Source: Ch128b sp964527925 (GTDB taxonomy: Bacteria > Bacteroidota > Ignavibacteria > Ch128b). Taken from it: 64,000 bases of DNA. Positions 37,460 through 46,043 of this stretch are shown piece by piece. The DNA lies in NCBI GenBank assembly GCA_964527925.1, contig CAZGQO010000001.1, forward strand, positions 62,001 through 126,000. The letters run 5' to 3'. Every line of letters begins with the position of its first letter. The first letter of the stretch is position 1. The translations under genes and the position numbers were made by a program. The notes under the pieces are model-generated. The model saw only the letters and a program-made list of their open reading frames with translations, was not told the DNA's origin and did not search any database.

Positions 37460-38641
37460 ATGCGAAAAGTATTTTTAATTCTATTCATTTCAATTCAATA
37501 TCTTTTTTCTCAATACCCTTCATTAATTTCACCAGAATCGATTGGACTTTCATCAGAAAAACTAAAATACATTGATAAGGTTGTATTGAAGAATATTGAA
37601 GCTGGTAATCTGCCAGGTGCAGTAATTATTGTTGGCGGAAATAACGGAATTGTTTATCGAAAAGCATTTGGATACAGCTGGTTAATTCCCAAAAAAGTAC
37701 CGATGAAAGTTGAAAACATTTTTGATTTAGCTTCTCTCACCAAACCAATTGCTACAGCTACTTCAATAATGATTCTGGTTGAAAGTGGTTTTATTTCTCT
37801 TGAAGATGAAGTGAAAAAATATATTCCAGAATTTAAATCTTATGTTGATAGTACTGGCAAAGAACATCCAGCAAGAATTTATCATTTGCTGACTCATACA
37901 TCAGGCTTACCTGATTATACAAATGCAGATTCAATAAAAGCTAAGTATGGATATCCTGCACCTGAAGGAACAATAGAGACAATTTGCAACTTACCTCGAT
38001 TTGCTCCACCAGGTAAAGAATTTAAATACAGCTGTCTCGGATATATCACTCTTGCTGAAATCGTAAAAAGAGTTTCAGGAAAGAATATCTCTGAATTTTC
38101 ACAGGAATACATTTTCAAACCTCTTGGAATGAAAAAAACATTGTACAATCCAGACGAGAATCTCATTAAAGATTGTGCTCCAACTGAATTCAGAGATGGA
38201 AAAATTCTCTGTGGATTTGTTCACGACCCTCTCGCGGGTGTGCAGGGCGGAATCTCTGGTAATGCTGGATTGTTTTCTACAGCTGATGACTTAGCAATTT
38301 TTGCTCAAATGCTTCTCAACAATGGTGAATATAAAGGAACGAGAATTCTTGGTTCGAAAACAATTGAATTAATGACTTCAATCTATCCTAAAGTTCAATT
38401 TGCAGGTCGGGGACTTGGCTGGGATATCAACTCAGCATATATGCAGCAGCGTGGTGATATCTTCGAGATAGGCTCATTTGGTCATACTGGATTTACTGGT
38501 ACTTCGATCCACATTTCGAAAGAAGAAGGAATCTTTTTGATAATTCTAACTAATCGAGTTCATCCCGATGGGAAAGGAAATGTAGCTTCATTAAGAAGAT
38601 CAATTGCAAACATTGTAGCAGGATCAATTGAAAAAGAATAA
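37460..38641 (+). CDS. Exported beta-lactamase-family serine hydrolase
   Basis: A class C beta-lactamase-like hydrolase (penicillin-binding-protein/esterase EstB group). It has the active-site SxxK as SLTK (residues 92-95 from this start), the Tyr motif as YSCLGY (Cys where Asn is usual), LLTHTSGLPDY, and FGHTGFTG as the third motif. The signal peptide is VFLILFISIQYLFSQ. I start at ATG 37460, after a GGTGAG, instead of the GTG at 37448, because the ATG places the signal peptide at the N-terminus. True beta-lactam hydrolysis is unlikely; an esterase or peptidase acting in the periplasm is more probable. A terminator follows. Confidence 0.88.
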   Translation: MRKVFLILFISIQYLFSQYPSLISPESIGLSSEKLKYIDKVVLKNIEAGNLPGAVIIVGGNNGIVYRKAFGYSWLIPKKVPMKVENIFDLASLTKPIATATSIMILVESGFISLEDEVKKYIPEFKSYVDSTGKEHPARIYHLLTHTSGLPDYTNADSIKAKYGYPAPEGTIETICNLPRFAPPGKEFKYSCLGYITLAEIVKRVSGKNISEFSQEYIFKPLGMKKTLYNPDENLIKDCAPTEFRDGKILCGFVHDPLAGVQGGISGNAGLFSTADDLAIFAQMLLNNGEYKGTRILGSKTIELMTSIYPKVQFAGRGLGWDINSAYMQQRGDIFEIGSFGHTGFTGTSIHISKEEGIFLIILTNRVHPDGKGNVASLRRSIANIVAGSIEKE

Positions 38642-38648
38642 AAAATTT

Positions 38649-38677
38649 GGGCGAAATGAAATTAATTCATTTCGCCC
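38649..38677. terminator. Bidirectional intrinsic terminator
   Basis: A perfect 12-base-pair stem (GGGCGAAATGAA / TTCATTTCGCCC) with a five-base loop lies between the convergent serine hydrolase and HU genes. The minus-strand T-tail (AAATTTTTT) is strong, so it serves HU best; the plus-strand tail is weak. Confidence 0.88.
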
Positions 38678-38691
38678 TCAATTATATCAAA

Positions 38692-38979
38692 TTAGCTGTT
38701 TTGAAGAATTGCTTCCTTACAAACTTTTGCAACTTTGAATTTAACAACTTTCTTTGCTGGTACATGAACCATTTCACCTGTTCTTGGATTGCGAGCCATT
38801 CTTTCTTTTCTCTCAACTAAAACTAGTTTCCCTATACCAGGCAGAGTAAATGAGTTTTTAGCTTCTGAATAAGCTAAAATTGCTAAGTTCTCAAGCAATT
38901 GCTTGACTTGTTTTTTTGAGAGATCGTTTTTCTCAGCAAGTTTTGCGACGATTTCGGATTTTGTGAGAGCTTTTCCCAT
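38692..38979 (-). CDS. HU-family DNA-binding protein
   Basis: A small (95-residue) nucleoid protein that bends DNA as a dimer. It has the HU/IHF pattern: TKSEIVAKLAEKNDLSKKQVKQLLE for the helical body, FTLPGIGKLVLVERKERMARNPRTGE for the DNA-clasping arm, with the RNPRTG tip and proline for intercalation, and VKFKVAK at the end. It is closer to HU than to IHF. AAAAGGG supplies a ribosome site. It is preceded in the same direction by a small exported protein gene, 24 bases upstream. Confidence 0.94.
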   Translation of the reverse strand: MGKALTKSEIVAKLAEKNDLSKKQVKQLLENLAILAYSEAKNSFTLPGIGKLVLVERKERMARNPRTGEMVHVPAKKVVKFKVAKVCKEAILQNS

Positions 38980-39003
38980 TTTTTTATCCCTTTTTGTTTG
39001 TGT

Positions 39004-39450
39004 CTAGTTTAATTTATTTGATTTGTAGATGAATAATGCATACTTCAGAATCCATTTATCAATATAATCTCTAATTTTTTCCTTTGCATTTTCATCCTGT
39101 TTTTCAATCAATAAAACATTCCAATTCAGTGGATTATGTAGAAAGCTTGTAACTAATAAATTCAGTGCAGAAACATACTGATTGTTGACCAATTCATTCT
39201 TTTCTGTCAGAAGCGTTAAATTCAAAATCACATTTGCGTCATAAGAATCTGAAAATCTAAACTCAGGTAGACTTTTGGACATTTTTTCAACGATATAATC
39301 CTTCAAACTAAAAGATGAAAACAATGGATCACTTAAATCTGAACCAAGATCAACAACTACTTTGTATCTGTAAGGAGACTTACTTTGAGCATAAAGATTA
39401 AACGACAGAAGTAAAGTAATAATTATTAATGCTGCTTTTACTGTTTTCAT
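39004..39450 (-). CDS. Small exported protein of unknown function
   Basis: A 148-residue protein with a signal peptide (ALIIITLLLSFNLYAQ). The mature part has no Cys and no domain I recognise; it contains YKVVVDLGSDLSDPLFSSF, FRFSDSYDANVILNLTLL and a helical C-terminus (EKIRDYIDKWILKYALFIYK). The alternating beta pattern with an exported start suggests a periplasmic or surface protein. It lies between mazG (68 bases upstream) and HU (24 bases downstream) on the same strand, which may be only a neighbour effect. Confidence 0.65.
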   Translation of the reverse strand: MKTVKAALIIITLLLSFNLYAQSKSPYRYKVVVDLGSDLSDPLFSSFSLKDYIVEKMSKSLPEFRFSDSYDANVILNLTLLTEKNELVNNQYVSALNLLVTSFLHNPLNWNVLLIEKQDENAKEKIRDYIDKWILKYALFIYKSNKLN

Positions 39451-39518
39451 TATAGCTCCATTAAAACTATCTCAATTTAATCATGATTATTAATACATTC
39501 AATAGTTTAAGCAAAGTT

Positions 39519-40283
39519 TTAATTTCGTTCTGATTTGATTTTATTCCATAATTCTAGTAATTCATCCACTTTTAAATCTTGAACTTTCAAATTTCTTTCT
39601 TTAAGCTTTCCCTCTAAAAGTTTAAATCTCTTAATAAACTTTTGATTCGCCTTCCTCAATGCTGTTTCTGCGTCGATATGATAAAGTCTTGCAAAGTTCA
39701 CAATTGAGAACAATAAATCACCAAACTCCATTTCAATATCATCAATTGATTTTTCATCGAAAGTGTTTTTTAATTCCATAAGTTCTTCTTCTATTTTTTT
39801 GAAAGCTTCTTCTTTAGCTGTCCATTCAAAACCAACTTTAGCAACCTTTTCTTGAATTCGATATGACCTTAGAAGAGCTGGTAAATCTATTGGAATGCCA
39901 TCAACTATTGATTCCCTCCCCTCGCTTAGTTTTATTCTTTCCCAATTTTTCTTTACTTCGTGATGATCTTCGACTTCGACATTACCAAAAACATGAGGAT
40001 GCCTGCGAATTAATTTATTTTTTTCTAACTCAATTACTTCTGCTAATGTGAATTTATTCTCTTCTTCAGCAATAACAGAATGAAATATCACATGAAGCAA
40101 TAAATCACCAAGTTCTTTTTTTAGTTCTTCATAATCATTGTTGTCAATAGCATCAACAACTTCATATGCTTCTTCAAGCGTGGCTGATTTTATTGAATTA
40201 TTTGTTTGAATTCTATCCCATGGACACTCTTTTCTGAGTAATCTTACAATTTCTTCTAATTCTTTATAATTCTTTTCTGTCAT
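39519..40283 (-). CDS. mazG: MazG nucleoside triphosphate pyrophosphohydrolase
   Basis: MazG hydrolyses nucleoside triphosphates to monophosphates and pyrophosphate, cleaning the nucleotide pool. Two MazG domains in tandem are seen: the first has ECPWDRIQTNNSI, TLEEAYEVVDAI and ELGDLLLHVIFHS; the second has KIEEELMELKN and EMEFGDLLFSIVNFARL. Acidic residues of the EExxE and ExxD metal-binding motifs are present in both. VAKVGFEWTAKEEAFKKIEEEL joins the domains. Length (254) is the usual for full-length MazG. It is 15 bases from the end of the large DUF4397 gene, so is likely to share that message. Confidence 0.95.
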   Translation of the reverse strand: MTEKNYKELEEIVRLLRKECPWDRIQTNNSIKSATLEEAYEVVDAIDNNDYEELKKELGDLLLHVIFHSVIAEEENKFTLAEVIELEKNKLIRRHPHVFGNVEVEDHHEVKKNWERIKLSEGRESIVDGIPIDLPALLRSYRIQEKVAKVGFEWTAKEEAFKKIEEELMELKNTFDEKSIDDIEMEFGDLLFSIVNFARLYHIDAETALRKANQKFIKRFKLLEGKLKERNLKVQDLKVDELLELWNKIKSERN

Positions 40284-40298
40284 TTTTCACTTCCAGAA

Positions 40299-43200
40299 TT
40301 AATTATCCTGAAACCATTTAATTTGCAGATGTTGTCCTGTTTGACCCTGATAAAATCCCATAACTACAATCGTATATGCTTTTCCAGCAATAAGAGAAAA
40401 GCCTCTTAAACTCACCAATTCTTCTAATGAATTGGTACGGGTAAAAACAAAACTCAGTATCTGTGGATCATAAGGTTCATAACTTGTTATCTGTTGGTAA
40501 GTAAAGTAACTATGTTTTATTACACCGCTTGGATTTCCAATTTTAATATCAAATGGCGGTGAGTTTGAAGATGCATTAATAAATCTTACATATGCTTTAC
40601 CTTCCTCTAAAGTGAAATTCATATCTTCAATCAGAACTGGAGTTATATTTGAAACTGAGTCCATCACAAGCAAAGAGTATAACTTATTTGTCTCAAATAA
40701 ATAATTGAAATTGATAAGTACTGGACTGTTCTGTCCACCAGGCGTTACATTTACTTCCCTCAAGCCACTTCGCATAAATAGATATCCGGATGAATTTCCA
40801 AATAATACATTTTGAGCAAACTTTGAATTATCAAGTGAAACATCCAAACCTGGAGAATTTGGCGATGCATTTATAAATCTCAACCTTGCGATTGTACTCG
40901 GAGTGTAAGTGAATAAGAACTGTCCACCCGGATTATTCTCATCAAGAAAATTCAAAGAATATTCTTCACCAAAATTTCCGCTGCTGTTACCAAGGAAATA
41001 AATTGTGTATAATTTACCTTCTTCGAGAGTTGCATCGATTGCAAGAATTAATGTATTTGGTGAACTTGTCTTTGTGATTATTATCTCATTGAATCCAGCA
41101 GATAGATCAATGTAGCTCGAAATTCCTTTGTAATTCAAATTTGAAATTTTTGTTTTTGAAGTGTAATTATTAAAAGTTATATCAACAGCACTTAAATCAT
41201 ATGCGCCATGAACAACACGCACTGCTGCTTTACCAGGAGCTACAGTTTTCGCAGGATTTTCAAAGAAGATATATTCAAGGTTTGTCTTTTTATTGGTAAC
41301 CAGTAAGGAATAATTTTTTGCATGACTTAAAGTAAGATTTGCTGAAAGCAACGGAGTCGTGGAACCAAACTCAAAAACTTTTACACTTTTGTTAACGCCT
41401 GAATTTACATTTAAAATTGAAGTTGCCAATTTATAACTCACATTCGTTGCAACAAATTCATTGTCTACATTCAACTCAAGCAACGGATTATCAGTTGAAC
41501 CATTAACGAATCTCAGTTTGCTTTTGATTGCGGAGAACTTAAAAAGTGATTGTGCACCAGAATTTGTCTCATCAAGAAAATATATATCCAATGCCTGTTC
41601 CATAGAACCAGAGGGATTACCAATTACATAAATAGAATAAACTTTATTTTCTTCTAAGTTCGCATCAGATGTTAAAATGATATTTCCTGAAACAGTTGAA
41701 ATGGTGACAGTAATTTGATTTCTTCCTGATATCAAATCGAAATAGTTCGATGCATTTTTAAATTGAATTGACGGAATGCTGACCGTTCCAGTTGAGTTAG
41801 TTATACTAACTGCCATACTGCCTAAACCAGAGGCACCATGAATAAATCGAACACTCGATTTTCCCGGTGGTGCAGTTTTAACAGGATTTTCAATTAAAAA
41901 TCCATCTGGAAAGTTAATTTCCCCACAAACGATGAAAGAATAATTTTTTGAATAGTCAATATTAACTACTTTATTGTATAACTGAGTGTTTGTCCCTGTA
42001 TGAGTGACTTTTAAATTTACATTTTGACCTGAAGGTACTTTATTTAGAGAAGTAGCTAACTTATAAGAAACACCAATCGCTACCTGATTTTGGTCTGCAT
42101 AAAGATCAACTACTGGATTATCTGTGATTGCATTTATGAATCTCAAATTTGTTTTTATTGGTTCGAATTCCGTTAACTTGTGATATGTATCATTAGATTC
42201 TTTTAAGAAACTAATTGAATATTTCTTATCAGAAGATCCAGTACTTATACCACTTAATAATGCTGTATAGGTATAACCTACTTCAAACTGAGCTTCACAA
42301 GTGAGTAATAACTGTTGATTTTGTGTCGAAGTAATAATGAATTGATTCTTTCCACTCGGCAAATCTACATATGATGTAATGTTCTTAAAGATATTTTGAG
42401 TAAGATTTATTGTCCCCGAGGAATTAATAATGTTAATATCAACAGAATTTAAATCGTATATCCCATTTACAAATCGAATGCTCGATTTACCAAAAGGAAC
42501 AGCTCTTTGGCCACTCTCTAAGACCAGAATATCGGGTGTTTGTAATTTATCAACAGCAAGAAGTAAGTAATTTTTATTTACTTCTACATTTAATGTCTGT
42601 TCAAAGAACGGGTTTACTTCACCTGAAATTTTAGTTTTTATGGTTCTAAATCCTGTGTTAACCTGAAAATTTCTTGATGCATATTTATAATTAATTGTTT
42701 CAGAATTTAATTTTACACTATCTACTTCAAGATCAACACTTAACAATTCTGGTGACCCATTTATTAATCGAATTGATGATTTCACTTGTTCGAAGGTGAA
42801 TAAATTTTGTGCAAGCGAATCATTATCCTTAATAAAACTTATTCTAAGAGGTGTTTTACTTGTGGATAGATATGATCCAGATACGAATGCTGTATAAACC
42901 CTTCCCCCTTCAAGAAATGCAGCAATGCTCACAAGGTTCGGTTTGCCGCTGGAACTCAATGTAATCAGATTCTGACCAGTTGGTACCTCAATATAATTTG
43001 AACTCGAAAAGTAATTTGGAATATCGACAATAGTTTGTCCAGAAATAGATTTTAAATTTACAAGCAGATTTTGTAAATCAATCGTAGAGTTAACAAATCG
43101 AACTAGTGATCTATTACCCGCAATAGATTGGCTCTCATTTAAGAGTTTGACAGCAACAAAATTATTTTCTGTATTACTGAAGTAAACTGTGTAGGTTCGT

Positions 43201-44150
43201 AATTCATCAAAAACTATGACTGTATCCAGATAACCTGCAGATACACCCACATTGATCCTTAACTTTCGTGCACCAGACTTAAAAGTTAAAAAAGCCGTAG
43301 ATTGATTAAATCCTAACGAATTCCTCAATAAAACATCATCAACAAGAACTTGAATAGACTGAGCAGTACTGATTCCATTCACAAAACGAATTTTAGTCGT
43401 TCCAACTTCAAAATTGAATAAAGTTTGTTCTTCGTTCTTTGTTTCATCCAGAAAATATGCATTAAGAGCTGTAGAATCAAAAGCTGCAAGATTTCCTGAT
43501 AAAAAAACTGAATAAATTTTTCCTCCTTCAAAATTAGCTTTAGAAGAAAAAATCAAGTTTTCAGTCTGTGCCCTAAAGATATCAATCTTCGCTGGTCCTG
43601 GGGTAAGTTTTATAAAACCAGTACCAGAATTGTATCCAATATCAGAAAAAAGAAAGTTATCTGTTTGATTGTAAACTTTCAGATCAACATTACTCAAATC
43701 TTTTGATGAGTTAATAAATCTCGCATAAGCTAAGTTACCCTGCACTGAAAAATCTGTTCTATCATACAATTTAATTGTATAATCATTAGGTTTTCCAGTA
43801 AAATGCAAAATATAGATCTTATTTGTATCCAATTTTAAAGTATCTTTTAAGATCAATTCCGAATCAGAATTTTTAATAATTCTGAATTCGTGAATACCTG
43901 GATTAATATCATAATAACCAGTTGCCAGATTGTAAGTTGAATAACTATAAAGCTTATTTCCATCAACCACGAAATCTATAGGTGATGTATTTAATGATGT
44001 ATTAACGAATCTTACCTTCGTTCCTTTACCCAGACTCGGTTTTGATGGTGCAGTTGGCCACTCGTGAATTGGTCCACAAGAATTGAAAAATGCTAAAGAG
44101 TAGATAACTAAAATTAATTTCAGTATTTGACTAATCGATCTTAAAATCAT
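40299..44150 (-). CDS. Giant lipoprotein with twelve DUF4397 repeats
   Basis: A 1283-residue protein with a lipoprotein-like signal (LAFFNSCGP). The rest is about twelve tandem beta-rich units of about 100 residues, each opening with an R-[FLV]-[VI]-[NH]-[GAS] core: for example RFVNTSLNTSPIDF, RFINSSKDLSNVDL, RFVNGISTAQSIQV, RFIHGASGLGSMAV, RFINASPNSPGLDV. This is the DUF4397 pattern. The units alternate between two subtypes, one with a long pre-repeat (PPGKSSVRFIHG) and one following LFxFE. It is exposed at the cell surface or periplasm; a binding or structural role is inference. It is seven bases from the shorter DUF4397 lipoprotein, which precedes it. Confidence 0.85.
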   Translation of the reverse strand: MILRSISQILKLILVIYSLAFFNSCGPIHEWPTAPSKPSLGKGTKVRFVNTSLNTSPIDFVVDGNKLYSYSTYNLATGYYDINPGIHEFRIIKNSDSELILKDTLKLDTNKIYILHFTGKPNDYTIKLYDRTDFSVQGNLAYARFINSSKDLSNVDLKVYNQTDNFLFSDIGYNSGTGFIKLTPGPAKIDIFRAQTENLIFSSKANFEGGKIYSVFLSGNLAAFDSTALNAYFLDETKNEEQTLFNFEVGTTKIRFVNGISTAQSIQVLVDDVLLRNSLGFNQSTAFLTFKSGARKLRINVGVSAGYLDTVIVFDELRTYTVYFSNTENNFVAVKLLNESQSIAGNRSLVRFVNSTIDLQNLLVNLKSISGQTIVDIPNYFSSSNYIEVPTGQNLITLSSSGKPNLVSIAAFLEGGRVYTAFVSGSYLSTSKTPLRISFIKDNDSLAQNLFTFEQVKSSIRLINGSPELLSVDLEVDSVKLNSETINYKYASRNFQVNTGFRTIKTKISGEVNPFFEQTLNVEVNKNYLLLAVDKLQTPDILVLESGQRAVPFGKSSIRFVNGIYDLNSVDINIINSSGTINLTQNIFKNITSYVDLPSGKNQFIITSTQNQQLLLTCEAQFEVGYTYTALLSGISTGSSDKKYSISFLKESNDTYHKLTEFEPIKTNLRFINAITDNPVVDLYADQNQVAIGVSYKLATSLNKVPSGQNVNLKVTHTGTNTQLYNKVVNIDYSKNYSFIVCGEINFPDGFLIENPVKTAPPGKSSVRFIHGASGLGSMAVSITNSTGTVSIPSIQFKNASNYFDLISGRNQITVTISTVSGNIILTSDANLEENKVYSIYVIGNPSGSMEQALDIYFLDETNSGAQSLFKFSAIKSKLRFVNGSTDNPLLELNVDNEFVATNVSYKLATSILNVNSGVNKSVKVFEFGSTTPLLSANLTLSHAKNYSLLVTNKKTNLEYIFFENPAKTVAPGKAAVRVVHGAYDLSAVDITFNNYTSKTKISNLNYKGISSYIDLSAGFNEIIITKTSSPNTLILAIDATLEEGKLYTIYFLGNSSGNFGEEYSLNFLDENNPGGQFLFTYTPSTIARLRFINASPNSPGLDVSLDNSKFAQNVLFGNSSGYLFMRSGLREVNVTPGGQNSPVLINFNYLFETNKLYSLLVMDSVSNITPVLIEDMNFTLEEGKAYVRFINASSNSPPFDIKIGNPSGVIKHSYFTYQQITSYEPYDPQILSFVFTRTNSLEELVSLRGFSLIAGKAYTIVVMGFYQGQTGQHLQIKWFQDN

Positions 44151-44156
44151 TGACTT

Positions 44157-45542
44157 CTAAAACCAATTGAATAACATTTGTGAACCTGTTTCAGAATCAA
44201 TCAAAAGATCAAAGCTTATTGGTGAGCTCTGTGTTCCAGATATAAATCCAAGAATATAAGCTGAATAAACCTTCCCACCATCAAGATAAATTCTGCCATA
44301 CTTCAATGTGTCAGTTGTTCCGGCTTGATAAATAGTTACATCAACAGGTCCTGCAGGATATTCAAGAAAATTCGAAACTCCTTTGTAACTTAAGGTAACA
44401 AAAACAGGTGGTCGATTTTGACCAGAATCAAATTTAATATAAACCGATGATGCATTTGGAGATGCATGAATTACACGTAAAAATGCTTTATCATTTCCAG
44501 GAGATTTTATAGGGGTTTCAAAAACCAATCCAGATAAATTGACAAAATTATTAATTGCTAAAACCATATATGATTTATCAAGCTCGAAATTAAAGGTTCC
44601 ATTGAATATCGGTGCAATTCCACCTGATTCCATTATTTTAATATTTCTTGAACCTGGTTTAACTTTAATTAATGCAGATGCAAGTTTAAATGGCTGGTCA
44701 GTTAAAATTTTTACATCATCAACAAGAAAATCCAGATTAGGAGAATCGAGAGATGCATTAAGAAATCTAATTGTTGCTTCACCCGAACCATAATTAAAAA
44801 GAACCTGTGCTTTTGGATCACCATCATTAAGAAAATTGAGATCTACTTTTTCACTTTCTCCTCCATCATTTACTCCACTTAGAAAAGCAGTATAAATTTT
44901 TCCCGATTCAAGGAATGCAACAACTGTTAGAATAATAAAATTCGTACCGGAAACTGTGATAATTATATCGTTCCTTCCAGACTTTAACTCAATATATTCT
45001 GTCACGCTTCCAAAACTGACTCCCTGTAAAGCTTTTGTACCTTCTTCATTTTTGATTTTTATATCGACTGTACCAGCAATATCTTTTGTCCCGTGAAAAA
45101 ATCTGATTTGAGATTTCCCAGTACCAATTGTTTTAGGAACACTTTCTAAAACTACATATTGAAAATCTGAGATTTTATTATAAGCAACAATTGTATAAAT
45201 TTTTGTTGGATCGACAGTTAATGAAAAATCAGCGAGATTCACATCTGGGTTTTTCGATTGTTTTACCTGTATACTTCTATTGCCACTGCCAACATTGAAG
45301 ACAGCACTAGCAAATTTGTAACTAGCGGCGCTGGATAATTTTTTTGTAGCTACAATAAAATCCAATTGTTCTGATTTCGCACTTACATTAATAAATCTTA
45401 CACCAACTTCACCCTGTTGAAAACCAAAAGGTGATTCAACGGGCCCGGTTGGAAATCTACCTCTAAAATCTTCACAGGAACCTAAAACTACAATGCTTAC
45501 GATGGCTATAAATTTGAAAAATAATTTAATTTTCTCAGCCAT
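44157..45542 (-). CDS. Lipoprotein with four DUF4397 repeats
   Basis: A 461-residue lipoprotein with a clear signal (FIAIVSIVVLGSC, lipidation at the Cys). It contains four DUF4397-like units: RFINVSAKSEQLDF, RFFHGTKDIAGTVDI, RFLNASLDSPNLDF and RVIHASPNASSVYI. The units follow the same two-subtype alternation as in its neighbour, so the two are related by tandem duplication. It is the first gene of a four-gene series (this protein, the giant DUF4397 protein, mazG, the small exported protein). It is probably bound to the outer membrane. No enzyme motif is seen. Confidence 0.85.
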   Translation of the reverse strand: MAEKIKLFFKFIAIVSIVVLGSCEDFRGRFPTGPVESPFGFQQGEVGVRFINVSAKSEQLDFIVATKKLSSAASYKFASAVFNVGSGNRSIQVKQSKNPDVNLADFSLTVDPTKIYTIVAYNKISDFQYVVLESVPKTIGTGKSQIRFFHGTKDIAGTVDIKIKNEEGTKALQGVSFGSVTEYIELKSGRNDIIITVSGTNFIILTVVAFLESGKIYTAFLSGVNDGGESEKVDLNFLNDGDPKAQVLFNYGSGEATIRFLNASLDSPNLDFLVDDVKILTDQPFKLASALIKVKPGSRNIKIMESGGIAPIFNGTFNFELDKSYMVLAINNFVNLSGLVFETPIKSPGNDKAFLRVIHASPNASSVYIKFDSGQNRPPVFVTLSYKGVSNFLEYPAGPVDVTIYQAGTTDTLKYGRIYLDGGKVYSAYILGFISGTQSSPISFDLLIDSETGSQMLFNWF

Positions 45543-45748
45543 TTTGAATCTCTTTTTTTGAATTATAAGAGTTTTTCAGGACATATTCCACTAAAAAGTA
45601 ATAAGTTATCAGAATTTTCTCAAAAAATATTTTAAGTGAATAATCTATCTACAATATGTTTTTAAAAAATGAGTTTGAGAACTGTTTTTTAAGAAGAAAA
45701 TTATTTTTGAATTCAATATAAATTTTCTATTTTAGTACGAAAAATCTT

Positions 45749-45821
45749 GGGGCCATAGCTCAGTTGGGAGAGCGTCTGAATGGCATTCAGAAGGTCGGGG
45801 GTTCGACTCCCCCTGGCTCCA
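45749..45821 (+). tRNA. tRNA-Ala (GGC anticodon)
   Basis: A full cloverleaf can be folded: acceptor GGGGCCA with TGGCTCC, D-arm GCTC/GAGC, anticodon arm TCTGA-ATGGCAT-TCAGA with anticodon GGC, and T-arm GGGGG-TTCGACT-CCCCC. The discriminator is A. The bases after it are CA, not CCA, so the 3' end must be added by the CCA enzyme. It stands alone between divergent protein genes. Confidence 0.95.
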
Positions 45822-45994
45822 CAAAGTAACCTCCTAATTAATCTTAGTTAACTTTTCAATAAAGTTTAAAATCTCTTCAATAGTAATCTCACCTCTAATT
45901 TTAATCTATTTTGAAGGGATCAACAAATAAGATTGAAATATTTTACGTGCATTCTTTTTTCCACAATTAAATTAATTTTTACAAATCTTATATT

Positions 45995-46002
45995 TATTTT
46001 TG
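45995..46002 (+). promoter_or_regulatory. TAnnTTTG promoter-like element
   Basis: TATTTTTG followed by TATGAT lies about 41 bases before the bshC start. It matches the Bacteroidota -7 consensus and could also be read as a sigma70-like TATGAT just after it. A by-eye match only. Confidence 0.35.
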
Positions 46003-46043
46003 TATGATTTTTCAAAAGAACATAACAACTCTTTGAGGAAAAA

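Noticed and set aside
40299..45542. CRISPR or DNA-level tandem repeat in the DUF4397 genes
   Set aside because: The repetition is at protein level and diverged; there are no short exact repeats with spacers.
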